64,000 nucleotides of DNA from Demequina lignilytica (GCF_030418305.1 NZ_JAUHPX010000001.1:558001-622000); one strand, 5' to 3'; counted from the first letter of the stretch, positions 1 through 9,044 are shown. The notes: a model not told the origin generated them from the letters alone. Program-made: numbers and translations.

Positions 1-3000
1 GCGCCCATCAGGTAGGCGGGCACCCCCATGAAGCTGGCGAAGAGCGCCGTGTGGTACGAGGAGGACAGCGCGAGATCCACGTCGAGCACGGGTCGCAGCG
101 CGTCGGGAAGCCCCGCGCCGAACCGGTACTCCAGCGACGCCTTCGCGATGTCGATCACCTCGAAGCGGGAGAAGGGCATGTCCTCCGCCAGCGCCGCGAC
201 CGTGTCCAGCGTGTCCCGGACGTCGAGGCGCGGGTCGTCGTAGGCATGCAGGAGCAGGAGCTCGCAGCCGGGCAGCTCCTCCGCGACCTGGCGCAGGACG
301 TCGCGCCACAGGTCGAGCGCCACGTCTCCCCCGGCGTAGTCCGAGGTGTTCATGTGGACGGCGACGCGCGTGGGGCCGTCGAGGCGCACGTGACCGTCAC
401 GGGCGCGCGCCCAGTCCTGGAAGGTCTCGGTCAGGTCGTCGAAGGTGAAGCGCACCGGCACGTCGAGCGCCTCCGTCGCGAGAGCATGCGAGACGTGGTC
501 GCGCAGCCCGACGCTGACGATGCGGTGGTGGCGGGCGAGCTCCGTGAAGCCGGCGAGCGCCGGCTCGTCCACCTGCAGGCCCGAGAACAGGATCGGGGCG
601 CCGCAGCCCGACGCGACCGCGTCGATGACCGGGAAGTGCTCGCCGCCCCAGCGGGCGTTGAGATAGCCGCCGCCGACCACGTGCACGAGCGTGCCACCGG
701 CAGGCGCGGGGATCTCGACGAGGCCAGCGCCGCGGACGTCGACCGCGGTGGTCGAGACGAAGACGACGTCGTCGGCCGGGTACCAGGCCTCGAGCTCCGC
801 GGAGCGCCCGGCGGGAAGCGCCGCGTACGCGGGCATCACCAACGTGGTGCGGCGGCCCGCGCGACCCGCCCAGTACGCGAGGATGTTCTTGGTCTGGAGG
901 ATGTCGCCGAAGTTCGAATGGCCGTTGGACCCCGTGTACACGACGACATCGGCGTCGCGCGCCGCCAGCCGCTCCGCCGCCTCGGGCGACGCGAACCAGC
1001 GCACGCCGAGCCGCGCCCACGCACCGGGCCCGGTCACGCGCGGGAGGTAGCCCGGCAGCCGCTCGAGCGTCCGGTCGAAGGCGGCGCGCGACGAGGTCTG
1101 CTCCAGGCGGGAGCGTGCCGCCGCGACGCGCGCGGCGACCTCGTCGGGCGCGTCGCGGAGCAGGTGGACGCGGTCGAGGTAGCCGGCGATGCCCTCCTCG
1201 GGATCGACCGGGAGCCCGGTGTTCGCGTCGAGCGCCTCCCCCACGCCGCCGACCAGCGGCGCGATCACCGGCAGGCCCGACGCCATGGCCTCCAGCATGA
1301 CCATGGGCACACCCTCGTAGTCGGAGGTCATCAGGAGCGCGTCGTAGCGCTCCGGGTGGGCGCTCGGGAAGCCGTCCCGGTAGGCCTCTCCCCGCACCGC
1401 GACGCCGGCGAGCGCGCGGTCGAGGTGGTCCTGCCAGTCGGGATCCGAGCCCACCAGGGGCTCGCCGATGATGGTGATCTCGACGTCCGCGCCTTCCGCG
1501 GCGAGCGCCTCGGAGATGTCCGCGAGCCGGTCGAGTCGCTTCTGGAGGTCGAAGCGGCCGACCCACAGGAGGCGCAGGGTGCGTCCCGCCGGGGCGGCCA
1601 TGCCCGCGCGGGCCTCCGCCGAGGGCGCGAGCGCCACCGTGTCGACCACCGTGTGCACGGTGAACAGCTCCCGCGGGATCCCCTGGGTCTCGACGACGTG
1701 GTCGACGAAGGCCTCGCTGTCCGTGAGGATCCCGGTGAAGCGGTCGAAGTAGTCGCGGGAGCGGTTGTAGAGGAAGGACCACTCCGAGCCGTCGTCGAAG
1801 CGGTCGACCACGAAGGTCTGGGCGTAGACGCGGCTGTGCCGGGCGATCTGGACGCCCCAGCGCTCCATCATCCAGAAGCCGCGCTCGGCATTGTTGATGT
1901 GGATGGTCTCCGGCCGGAGCTGCGCGCAGACCATCGCGAGCACCTGCTCGAGGAACTCGGGCCACAACCGGAAGCGGCCGAGCTCGACCACGGTCACGCC
2001 CTCGGGCAGCAGGTGGAGGTGCTCGGAGAGCTCCTCCTCCGTGGTGATGAGCGCGATGGAGGCGTCGGGCCGCAGCCGTCGCACCGCGTGGATGTGCTCG
2101 AGGAGCATCCGGTCGCCGCCGCTCGCCCGCACCCACAGCCCCACGAAGAGCACGTCGACGCGCTCGGGCAGCTCGTCGATCGCGGTCCAGTACGCGGCCC
2201 GGTCGGGCACGGATCGCTCGTCGTGGTCGGCGCCGTCCACGACGTAGGAGGCGAGATGGCGCTCGACGGGGGTGCGCAGCAGCGGCTGAAGACGATGCGC
2301 GTCCTGCCAGTCGGCGACCTCCTCGGGCGCCAGGGCGGCCAAGGGCGCCGGCACCGCCGCATCGTCCGCCGGCCGCACCACCCTCGCGGCCGCGCGTGCG
2401 GCCCGGCCGGCGAGGCCGACCGCGCGATCCACGACGGGCGATGCGCCGCGCACCGCGCCGATCACCGAGCGGGCTCCGCGCCCGGCCGGCGATGCGCCGA
2501 CGAGCCGCGCGGCGAGCCGGGGTGCCTCGACCGCGGCCAGCTCCTTCGACCGGAGCAGGTCGTTGCGCGGCAGCAGCGATCCGCGATGCGCCTCGGCCAG
2601 CGAGGCGGACGTCCGCGACCAGTAGTAGAGGGACGTCCCCGGAACGGTGAGGTGCGGGACGCCCGCCGCGACGGTCTCGCAGTTCCAGGCCCAGTCCTCC
2701 GGGCCGAACCCCTCCCAGGGGCGGCACTCGCGGTACGGATGAGCCTCCCATACCTCGCGGTCCATGAGCGCGAAGGCGTCCCACGCGTTGCTCCAGGCGA
2801 GCGTGCCCGGCTGGAAGGCGGGCGAGTCGGTCCCGGTGAGGGGCCACACCTCGAGCCGCTCACCGAACCGGATGATGCGCTCGGGATGCACGATCGCGGG
2901 CTCACCCGCCGCCGCGAGGCGCGCGAGGCCCTCCGTGATCCACGCGGCGGACGGGAGGTTGTCCGCGTCGAGCACGCCCACCACCGGGGCGCTCGACGCC

Positions 3001-3278
3001 GCGATGCCGGAGTTGCGGGACAGCCCCAGGTCGCCGTGATCGACGTCGACCACCAGCGTGGCGGTCGCGAGCTCCAGAGCCCCCTCCGCCACCAGCGAGT
3101 CCACCTGCTCGACGGTGCGGCGGTCGGCGCGGTCGCGCACGATCACCACCTCGACGCCGATGCCGTGCTCATGGGCATGCGCGATCGCGCGCGCGAGACC
3201 CCGCACCGTCGGGATCATGAGCCGCCCCTCGCGATGGGTGGTCACGACGACGGCTGCGGCGGGCACGGGGGAGGTCAC
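1..3278 (-). CDS. Multidomain glycosyltransferase (GT2 + GT4 + pyruvyltransferase-like), partial at left edge
   Basis: A long minus-strand frame runs from a GTG at 3278 off the left edge with no stop, giving at least 1,092 codons. Residues about 5-240 look like a GT-A family 2 transferase: an N-terminal beta strand is followed by a DAD metal-binding motif in VGVLDADN. Residues about 340-700 look like a GT-B family 4 transferase, with a WVGRFDLQKR-type donor-site strand and an EAMASGLPV motif. The last part, with SSSYHTALFASFMGVPAY, resembles the polysaccharide pyruvyltransferase fold. It probably builds or decorates a cell-surface glycan. GTG was chosen because the next ATG (3218) would remove the first strand of the GT-A fold. 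A TAGCAT -10 lies 6 nt upstream, so the mRNA may be leaderless. The acceptor and sugar are unknown. Confidence 0.85.
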   Translation of the reverse strand, partial: MTSPVPAAAVVVTTHREGRLMIPTVRGLARAIAHAHEHGIGVEVVIVRDRADRRTVEQVDSLVAEGALELATATLVVDVDHGDLGLSRNSGIAASSAPVVGVLDADNLPSAAWITEGLARLAAAGEPAIVHPERIIRFGERLEVWPLTGTDSPAFQPGTLAWSNAWDAFALMDREVWEAHPYRECRPWEGFGPEDWAWNCETVAAGVPHLTVPGTSLYYWSRTSASLAEAHRGSLLPRNDLLRSKELAAVEAPRLAARLVGASPAGRGARSVIGAVRGASPVVDRAVGLAGRAARAAARVVRPADDAAVPAPLAALAPEEVADWQDAHRLQPLLRTPVERHLASYVVDGADHDERSVPDRAAYWTAIDELPERVDVLFVGLWVRASGGDRMLLEHIHAVRRLRPDASIALITTEEELSEHLHLLPEGVTVVELGRFRLWPEFLEQVLAMVCAQLRPETIHINNAERGFWMMERWGVQIARHSRVYAQTFVVDRFDDGSEWSFLYNRSRDYFDRFTGILTDSEAFVDHVVETQGIPRELFTVHTVVDTVALAPSAEARAGMAAPAGRTLRLLWVGRFDLQKRLDRLADISEALAAEGADVEITIIGEPLVGSDPDWQDHLDRALAGVAVRGEAYRDGFPSAHPERYDALLMTSDYEGVPMVMLEAMASGLPVIAPLVGGVGEALDANTGLPVDPEEGIAGYLDRVHLLRDAPDEVAARVAAARSRLEQTSSRAAFDRTLERLPGYLPRVTGPGAWARLGVRWFASPEAAERLAARDADVVVYTGSNGHSNFGDILQTKNILAYWAGRAGRRTTLVMPAYAALPAGRSAELEAWYPADDVVFVSTTAVDVRGAGLVEIPAPAGGTLVHVVGGGYLNARWGGEHFPVIDAVASGCGAPILFSGLQVDEPALAGFTELARHHRIVSVGLRDHVSHALATEALDVPVRFTFDDLTETFQDWARARDGHVRLDGPTRVAVHMNTSDYAGGDVALDLWRDVLRQVAEELPGCELLLLHAYDDPRLDVRDTLDTVAALAEDMPFSRFEVIDIAKASLEYRFGAGLPDALRPVLDVDLALSSSYHTALFASFMGVPAYLMG

Positions 3279-3290
3279 CGAAGAATGCTA
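3279..3290 (-). promoter_or_regulatory. Putative -10 element of a leaderless promoter
   Basis: On the minus strand TAGCAT (3290-3285) is followed by 6 nt and then the GTG of the glycosyltransferase fusion. The spacing fits a transcript that starts at, or within a base or two of, the start codon. No Shine-Dalgarno sequence is visible. Confidence 0.4.
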
Positions 3291-3313
3291 CCGGCGAGCC
3301 CGTCGACGTCGCC

Positions 3314-4150
3314 TCAGGCGGTCTGGGTGATCGCGACCTTCACGTCGAGCTCGGTGGTGCTGCCCGCCACCACGCCGGTCAGCGGCGGGATGTCCGTGTA
3401 CTCCCGGGCGCGCGCGACGATCACGTGGTGGTCCCCCACCTCGCGATCGTTGGTCGGGTCGAAGCCGTACCAGTCCCCGGTCCACCACTCGACCCAGGCA
3501 TGCGACTCCCCGACCACCGTCTCGCCGATGTCGGCGTCGCGCTTCGGGTGCAGGTAGCCCGACACGTAGCGCGCCGGGATCCCGATGGACCGCAGCGCGC
3601 CGATGGCCAGGTGGGCGAAGTCCTGGCAGACCCCCGAGCGCGCGTCCCAGGCCTCGAAGGCCGGGGTGTGCACGGTGGTCGCGCCGGGCACGTACTTCAT
3701 CTCCTCGTGGAGGAAGTCGCAGATCGCGTGCGCCGCGCCGTCGGGGTCGAGGCGCCCGGCCGCGTCCTTCGCGAACGCCGCGAGCTCCTCGGTGGGCTCG
3801 ACGGTGGGGCTCAGGCCGAGGTACTCGCTGAGCAGGTCCTGGAACCGCGGTCCGGCGAGCGTGTCCCACGACGCGCGGTCCTCGCGCGCCGGCTGCCCGG
3901 TCACCTCGACGATGCTCGAGCTGGACACCGTCAGGCTGTCGTGGGGCTGGAGCACCTCGAACACCGCGACCTCCGCCTCCCAGTAGTCGCGGTACGTCGA
4001 CCGCCACGTGAGCGGGGAGATCTCGATCTTGGAGTCGAGGACGCGCTGACGCGGCAGCCACGCCGGCGTCAGCCGGGCCTCGTTGTACGAGGACACGATG
4101 GGAGTGGCGTAGCGGAAACGGGTCCGGTGCTCGATCTTCAGCGTGCTCAC
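3314..4150 (-). CDS. Transglutaminase-like cysteine protease
   Basis: 278-aa protein with an N-terminal beta-rich transglutaminase-associated region and a C-terminal transglutaminase-like core. The catalytic triad is visible: Cys near residue 175 in SGVCQDF, His near 217 in GESHAWVEW and Asp near 231 in GFDPTND. There is no signal peptide. The GTG start overlaps the stop of the alpha-E gene by 4 bases, so the two are translationally coupled. In many actinobacteria this family sits with a circularly permuted ATP-grasp protein and an alpha-E protein. Published comparative genomics proposed that the trio makes and cleaves a peptide or amide linkage, with this enzyme as the hydrolase or transferase. 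The substrate is not known. Confidence 0.93.
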   Translation of the reverse strand: MSTLKIEHRTRFRYATPIVSSYNEARLTPAWLPRQRVLDSKIEISPLTWRSTYRDYWEAEVAVFEVLQPHDSLTVSSSSIVEVTGQPAREDRASWDTLAGPRFQDLLSEYLGLSPTVEPTEELAAFAKDAAGRLDPDGAAHAICDFLHEEMKYVPGATTVHTPAFEAWDARSGVCQDFAHLAIGALRSIGIPARYVSGYLHPKRDADIGETVVGESHAWVEWWTGDWYGFDPTNDREVGDHHVIVARAREYTDIPPLTGVVAGSTTELDVKVAITQTA

Positions 4151-5070
4151 AGCGCCTCCTGGCTCCACAGCACGGTCGACGCCGGCAGGAAGTAGCGGTC
4201 TCGGATCAGGTCGGAGGCGGTGGCGCAGGCGCGCTGCACCTCCTGCATCTGCGCGGGAAGGTCGTCGAGGACCTCGCGCACGTCGCGGTACTCGAGGTTG
4301 GTGCGGGCGCGGCCCAGGGCGAGGCGGGCCCGGTCCGACAGCGCGCGCGAGTTCGACGCGCCCTCGATCAGCCCCAGCGTGTCCTCCGCCTTCTGGAGGC
4401 TGTAGGCGATCGAGCGCGGGAACAGGTGGTCCACCAGCAGGAACTCCGCGGCGCGCTCCTCGGTCACCAGCGCGCGCACGGTGCGCAGGTAGGCCTCGTG
4501 CGCGGAGCACGACCTCAGGAGCGTGGTCCAGTTGGGGCCGGTGGTGCCCTCGAAGTGACGGGTCATGAGGAGGCGCGCGATCATGTCGGCACGCTCGAGC
4601 GAGCGGCCCAGCTCCATGAAGTGCCAGGCGTCGTCGCGCGACGTGGTCGCAGAGTGGAGCCCCCACACCACCGCGGCCCGCTCGCGCGCCCACACGAAGT
4701 ACTCGTGCGGACGGGCCGCGGCCGTCCAGCGGGGCAGCTGGTTGCGCGTGGTGTTGAGCGACTCCCACACCTCGGTGCTGATGACCTCGCGCGCCCGGCG
4801 CGCGTTCTCGCGCGCCGCCGCGAGCGTCCACGCGATGGACGACGACTGCTCGGGGTCGAACGCGAGGGTCGCCAGCACGTCGGGGCGCGACACGGGCGTC
4901 TCGAACACGCAGTTCATCACCGACAGCAGCGACGCGTTGGCGCTGGGCTCGTCGACCCACGGGTCCTCGAGCAGCACGTTGAGATGGACGTCGAGCAGGC
5001 GCGCGGTGTTGTCGGCGCGCTCGACGTAGCGCCCGATCCAGAAGAGCGACTCGGCGATGCGGCTCAGCAT
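4147..5070 (-). CDS. Alpha-E domain protein (DUF403)
   Basis: 307-aa, mostly helical protein beginning MLSRIAESLFWIGRYVERAD, the typical opening of the alpha-E family. ATG at 5070 was chosen because it gives this conserved N-terminus and overlaps the stop of the upstream ATP-grasp gene by 7 bp. Regularly spaced charged and hydrophobic helices (ENARRAREVIS, ARTNLEYRDVREVL) run the full length and no membrane segment is seen. The family almost always occurs next to a circularly permuted ATP-grasp enzyme and is thought to be its partner, but its biochemical role is unestablished. It is the middle gene of a three-gene overlapping operon. Confidence 0.93.
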   Translation of the reverse strand: MLSRIAESLFWIGRYVERADNTARLLDVHLNVLLEDPWVDEPSANASLLSVMNCVFETPVSRPDVLATLAFDPEQSSSIAWTLAAARENARRAREVISTEVWESLNTTRNQLPRWTAAARPHEYFVWARERAAVVWGLHSATTSRDDAWHFMELGRSLERADMIARLLMTRHFEGTTGPNWTTLLRSCSAHEAYLRTVRALVTEERAAEFLLVDHLFPRSIAYSLQKAEDTLGLIEGASNSRALSDRARLALGRARTNLEYRDVREVLDDLPAQMQEVQRACATASDLIRDRYFLPASTVLWSQEAL

Positions 5071-6680
5071 GATGCGCCCCCGTCCTCCGCCTGCTGCTGT
5101 TGCTGCTGCTGTTGCTGCTGCTGTTGCTGCTGGCCGTGCTCGATGTCGTCGGGGTGGGCCGCCTGCGGGACGGCGCCGATCCCGGCGAGCTCGACGCGGG
5201 ACTCGGGCGGCGGCGACGCCTTGCCGCGCTGGCGCACCCCGCCGAGCACCCACGTGTCCTTCGAGCCGCCGCCCTGCGACGAGTTGACGATCAGCTGGCC
5301 ACGCGCGAGCGCCACGCGGGTCAGGCCGCCCGGGAGCACCCAGACGTCGTCGCCGTCGTTGATCGCGAACGGCCGGAGGTCGACGTGACGGGGCTCGAGG
5401 CCGTCGTCCGTGAGCGTCGGCACGGTGGAGAGCTGGATGACCGGCTGGGCGATCCACCCGCGCGGGTCCTCGCGGATCTGGGAGCGGACCTGGTCGAGCT
5501 CCTCCTTCGAGGCCTTGGGGCCGATGATCACCCCCTTGCCGCCGGCGCCGTCGACGGGCTTCACCACCAGCTCGTCGAGGCGGTCCATGACCTCCTCGCG
5601 CGCGTCCGGCTCCTCGAGCCGCCAGGTGTCCACGTTGGGCAGGATCGGCTCCTCGCCCAGGTAGTAGCGGGTCAGCTCAGGCATGTACGTGTAGATCAGC
5701 TTGTCGTCGGCGACGCCGTTGCCGATCGCGTTGGCGATGGTGACGTTGCCCATGCGGGCGGCGTGGACGATGCCGGGGGCGCCGAGGGCGGAGTCCGGCC
5801 GGAAGGCCACGGGGTCCAGGTAGTCGTCGTCGACGCGGCGGTAGATGACGTCGACGCGCTTGCGCCCCGCGGTGGTGCGCATGTACACGCGGCCGTTGTG
5901 GGTCTCGAGGTCGCGCCCCTCGACCAGCTCGACGCCCATGGTGCGCGCGAGCAGGGAGTGCTCGTAGTAGGCCGAGTTGAAGACGCCGGGCGTCAGCACC
6001 ACGATCGTCGGGTCGTCGACCCCGTCGGGCGCCGACTTCGCGAGCGCCGCGCGCAGCCGCTGCGAGTACTCGAGCACGGGGCGCACGCCCATCGCGCCGA
6101 ACATGTCGGGGAACATCTGCGACATCGCGCGCCGGTTCGACAGCACGTAGCTCACGCCGGACGGGACGCGCACGTTGTCCTCGAGCACGCGCCAGATGCC
6201 GTGCTGGTCGCGCACCAGGTCGATGCCCGACACGTGCACGCGCACGCCGTTGGCCGGGTCGATGCCCGATGCGGCGCGGTAGAAGTACTGCGAGGTCGCG
6301 ATCAGACGGCGCGGCACCAGGCCCTCGTTCACGCAGTGCTGCGACCCGTACACGTCCGCGAGGAACGCCTCCAGGGTCTTGACGCGCTGCGCGACGCCGG
6401 GCGAGATGATGTCCCACTCGTCGGCCCCGACCACGCGGGGCACGATGTCGAGCGGGAACGGCCGCTCCTCGCCCGCATGGTCGAAGGTCACGCCCTGCGC
6501 GAGGTACGTCGACGCGAGCGCCTCGGCCCGCGAGTAGAGATCGTCGCCCGAGAGGCGATCGATCTCGTCGTACACACGGGCGTAGGGCTCTCTGACCTTG
6601 CCCTCGATGTCCATGGCCTCGTCCCAGGCCTGGACAGGGGCGTATCCGGTCCACGGAGTTGGCGATTCCTTGCCGCTCAT
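5064..6680 (-). CDS. Circularly permuted ATP-grasp protein with C-terminal polyglutamine tract
   Basis: 538-aa protein of the circularly permuted ATP-grasp family (formerly DUF404/DUF407). Recognisable segments are DPANGVRVHVSGIDLVRD, LEDNVRVPSGVSYVL, ELVVKPVDGAGGKGV (the ATP-grasp nucleotide loop) and DLRPFAINDGDDVWVLPGGLTRVA. By family it should be an ATP-dependent carboxylate-amine ligase, first in the operon with alpha-E and transglutaminase partners. The start at 6680 has a G-rich leader (GGGTGGGG) upstream. The tail is odd: after the conserved VNSSQGGGSKDTWVL segment, about 55 residues of low complexity follow, including 14 consecutive glutamines before AEDGGASC. The core looks complete, so the tract is probably a species-specific extension rather than a frameshift. 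Confidence 0.93.
   Translation of the reverse strand: MSGKESPTPWTGYAPVQAWDEAMDIEGKVREPYARVYDEIDRLSGDDLYSRAEALASTYLAQGVTFDHAGEERPFPLDIVPRVVGADEWDIISPGVAQRVKTLEAFLADVYGSQHCVNEGLVPRRLIATSQYFYRAASGIDPANGVRVHVSGIDLVRDQHGIWRVLEDNVRVPSGVSYVLSNRRAMSQMFPDMFGAMGVRPVLEYSQRLRAALAKSAPDGVDDPTIVVLTPGVFNSAYYEHSLLARTMGVELVEGRDLETHNGRVYMRTTAGRKRVDVIYRRVDDDYLDPVAFRPDSALGAPGIVHAARMGNVTIANAIGNGVADDKLIYTYMPELTRYYLGEEPILPNVDTWRLEEPDAREEVMDRLDELVVKPVDGAGGKGVIIGPKASKEELDQVRSQIREDPRGWIAQPVIQLSTVPTLTDDGLEPRHVDLRPFAINDGDDVWVLPGGLTRVALARGQLIVNSSQGGGSKDTWVLGGVRQRGKASPPPESRVELAGIGAVPQAAHPDDIEHGQQQQQQQQQQQQQQAEDGGASC
5091..5132 (-). repeat. Interrupted CAG/CAA microsatellite encoding Q14
   Basis: Fourteen glutamine triplets form a higher-order 12-bp unit. 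On the plus strand it reads three CTG then one TTG, repeated three times, then two more CTG. The run is in frame inside the ATP-grasp gene and ends 27 bases before its stop codon, close to the start of the alpha-E gene. Gain or loss of a unit would keep the frame. Confidence 0.97.
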
Positions 6681-6780
6681 GGCCCCACCCTATCCGCGGC
6701 ATGTTTCGTGTCCATGTGCGCGGCGTTTCACCGTCGCACGCCCCTCATCGCCCCCCTATGCCGCGGGCCGCACGCGCCGA

Positions 6781-6786
6781 TACGCT
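6781..6786 (+). promoter_or_regulatory. Putative -10 box, leaderless PH-domain gene
   Basis: TACGCT lies 6 nt before the ATG at 6793, and no Shine-Dalgarno sequence precedes that ATG. This matches the TANNNT-plus-short-gap pattern of leaderless actinobacterial genes. Confidence 0.4.
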
Positions 6787-6792
6787 CGGACC

Positions 6793-7413
6793 ATGGCCTA
6801 CCCGCGCAACCTGCTCTCCCCCGGCGAGACCGTCGTCATCGACAGCCACCCCCATTGGAAGGCGCTGCTCGGGCCCGTGATCATCGCGCTGCTGGCGGTG
6901 GCCGCGATGATCACCACGGTCGTGTGGACCGGGAACGCCGCGATGAGCGACACCGCCCGCACCACGATCCTGATCGTGGTGGCGGTGGTGCTCGGGATCA
7001 TCGTCATCTGGTGGGCGCTGTCCCCGTTCATCCGCTGGTTCACCACCCACTTCGTGGTCACGGACCGCCGCGTGATCTACCGGTCGGGCGTCTTCACCAA
7101 GAGCGGCATCGACATCCCGATCGCGCGCATCGCTACGGTGCAGTTCCGCCACGGGATGATCGACCGGATGTTCCGCACCGGGAAGCTGATCGTCGAGTCG
7201 GCCTCGGACGACCCGCTGGAGTTCGACGACATCCCCGACGTCGAGAAGGTCCACGCGCGCCTGTACGAGATCATCATCGACACGATCGAGTCCGACGACG
7301 ACCGGCGCGGCTCGCGCGAGACGCCGACCGCCCCGCCGGTCGCGCCGCCGGCGGCGCCTCAACGGCCGGCGACACCGCCGGCACCGCCGCAGGAGCCGGG
7401 CCCGACCGCCTGA
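6793..7413 (+). CDS. bPH_2 (DUF304) membrane protein
   Basis: 206-aa protein. After a short cytoplasmic start (MAYPRNLLSPGETVVIDSHP) come two membrane helices at about residues 25-47 and 55-77. A bacterial PH-like domain follows (FVVTDRRVIYRSGVFTKSG, IPIARIATVQFRH), with a Pro/Ala-rich disordered tail from about 180. The family motif TDRRVIYRSG is intact. Such proteins are common in actinobacteria next to membrane or cell-envelope genes, but their function is not settled. The start was taken at the ATG preceded by a -10-like TACGCT rather than upstream in-frame codons, because homologues begin with this ETV(V)xxxHPHW segment. It diverges from the ATP-grasp operon. Confidence 0.9.
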   Translation: MAYPRNLLSPGETVVIDSHPHWKALLGPVIIALLAVAAMITTVVWTGNAAMSDTARTTILIVVAVVLGIIVIWWALSPFIRWFTTHFVVTDRRVIYRSGVFTKSGIDIPIARIATVQFRHGMIDRMFRTGKLIVESASDDPLEFDDIPDVEKVHARLYEIIIDTIESDDDRRGSRETPTAPPVAPPAAPQRPATPPAPPQEPGPTA

Positions 7414-7438
7414 CCGCGCGCCGCGCATCGTCCCTGGT

Positions 7439-7444
7439 TAGCCT
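7439..7444 (+). promoter_or_regulatory. Putative -10 box, leaderless ATPase gene
   Basis: TAGCCT lies 7 nt before the ATG at 7452, within the 38-bp gap after the PH-domain gene. There is no convincing ribosome-binding site, so a separate leaderless transcript is plausible. Confidence 0.35.
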
Positions 7445-7451
7445 GAGGCGC

Positions 7452-9044
7452 ATGGACGCCTCCTCCCCCGAGTACGCCGCGCTTGTCGCGGAGGGCTACA
7501 CGTTCGACGGTCCCGCGATCACGCTGGGCGCGCTGGTCCAGGGCGAGGACGCGATCGAGAGCGCCCAGGTGCGTCTGCCGCTCGCGATGATGAACCGGCA
7601 CGGGCTCATCGCGGGCGCCACCGGCACCGGCAAGACCCGGACGCTGCAGGGCATGGCGGAGGCGCTGTCGGACGCCGGCGTGCCCGTGTTCGTCACCGAC
7701 ATCAAGGGCGACCTGTCCGGCATGGCCCGCGAGGGCGAGCCGAAGGACTTCATCGCGACGCGCGCCGCCGACATCGGCCAGGAGTGGGAGCCGCGGGCGT
7801 ACCCGATGGAGTTCTACGCGCTCGGCGCGCCCGACCTGAGCGCGGGGATCCCGCTCCGCACCACGGTGACGGACTTCGGGCCGCTGCTGATGGCGAAGGT
7901 GCTGGGGCTCACGGACATCCAGGAGTCCGCGCTCGGGCTGGTGTTCCACTGGGCCGACACCAACGGTCTGGCGCTGCTCGACCTCAAGGACCTGCGCGCC
8001 GTCATCCAGCACCTCACCTCCGACGAGGGCAAGGCGGAGCTGAAGGGGATCGGCGGGGTGTCCTCGCAGACGGCCGGCGTGCTGCTGCGCGAGATCGCCA
8101 ACCTGCAGGCGCAGGGCGGCGACGAGTTCTTCGGCGAGCCCGCCTTCGACACCATGGACCTGCTGCGCACCACGCCGGAGGGCCGCGGCGTGATCTCGGC
8201 GCTCGAGCTGCCGGATCTGATCAGCAGGCCGCAGCTGTTCTCGACGTTCCTCATGTGGCTGCTCGCGGACCTGTTCGCGGATCTGCCGGAGGTGGGCGAC
8301 GCGGACCGCCCGCGGCTGGTGTTCTTCTTCGACGAGGCGCACCTGCTGTTCGCGGACGCCTCCAAGGAGTTCCTCCAGCAGGTGGTCCAGACGGTGCGGC
8401 TGATCCGGTCGAAGGGGGTGGGCATCTTCTTCTGCACGCAGACCCCGAAGGACGTGCCGGCCGACGTGCTCGGGCAGCTCGGATCCCGCGTCCAGCACGC
8501 CCTGCGCGCGTTCACCCCCGACGACGCGAAGGCCATGAAGGCGACCGCGCGCACATTCCCGAACTCCCCGTACGACCTCGAGGAGGTGCTCACCACCATG
8601 GGCATCGGCGAGGCCGTGGTGACGGTGCTCTCCGACAGGGGCGCGCCGACCCCCGTGGCGTGGACGCGGCTGTGCGCGCCGCGCGGGCTGATGGATCCGG
8701 CTCCCGCGGGGGTGATCGCGGACACGGTGAAGGCGAGCACGCTGTCCGCACGGTACGGCCAGGACGTCGATCGCGAGAGCGCGCACGAGCTGCTGGCCGC
8801 CCGCGCGGAGAAGGCGGCCGCCGCGGCGGCCGAGAAGGAGGAGGCCGCCGGGCAGGGCGGGCAGCGAGACGATGCGCGGGCCGGGTCGGGATCGCCGTCC
8901 CGGTCGCGCTCCGGCTCGCGTGCGGAGAGGTCGGGCGTCGAGAAGGTGCTCGAGTCTGCGCCCGTGCGCGACTTCGCGCGCACCGCCGGCCGGGAGATCG
9001 GGCGGTCGGTGATGCGGTCCATCCTCGGAGTCCTCAAGCGCTGA
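7452..9044 (+). CDS. HerA/FtsK-like ATPase, DUF853 family
   Basis: 530-aa P-loop protein of the DUF853 family (helicase HerA-like C-terminal domain). Walker A is GATGTGKT at residues 55-62 and Walker B is LVFFFDEAH with the DE at 294-295. The conserved FCTQTPKDVP and LGSRVQHALRAFTP segments follow. An Ala/Glu/Lys-rich helix starts near 445 and leads to a Ser/Arg-rich linker and a short C-terminal helix (SVMRSILGVLKR). The family is widespread and annotated as a DNA-translocase-like ATPase, but its substrate is unproven. No NurA nuclease partner is nearby, so it is not evidently a resection helicase. Confidence 0.92.
   Translation: MDASSPEYAALVAEGYTFDGPAITLGALVQGEDAIESAQVRLPLAMMNRHGLIAGATGTGKTRTLQGMAEALSDAGVPVFVTDIKGDLSGMAREGEPKDFIATRAADIGQEWEPRAYPMEFYALGAPDLSAGIPLRTTVTDFGPLLMAKVLGLTDIQESALGLVFHWADTNGLALLDLKDLRAVIQHLTSDEGKAELKGIGGVSSQTAGVLLREIANLQAQGGDEFFGEPAFDTMDLLRTTPEGRGVISALELPDLISRPQLFSTFLMWLLADLFADLPEVGDADRPRLVFFFDEAHLLFADASKEFLQQVVQTVRLIRSKGVGIFFCTQTPKDVPADVLGQLGSRVQHALRAFTPDDAKAMKATARTFPNSPYDLEEVLTTMGIGEAVVTVLSDRGAPTPVAWTRLCAPRGLMDPAPAGVIADTVKASTLSARYGQDVDRESAHELLAARAEKAAAAAAEKEEAAGQGGQRDDARAGSGSPSRSRSGSRAERSGVEKVLESAPVRDFARTAGREIGRSVMRSILGVLKR

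Noticed and set aside
51-3557. A 1,168-codon open frame on the plus strand
   Set aside because: It is antisense to the glycosyltransferase fusion and transglutaminase genes. It is Arg/Gly/Val-rich without any domain and arises from the lack of stops in GC-rich DNA.
5100-7451. In-frame upstream extension of the DUF853 ATPase by about 780 codons
   Set aside because: It runs antisense through the ATP-grasp gene and out of frame through the PH-domain gene. Homologues begin near the ATG at 7452, which has its own -10-like box.
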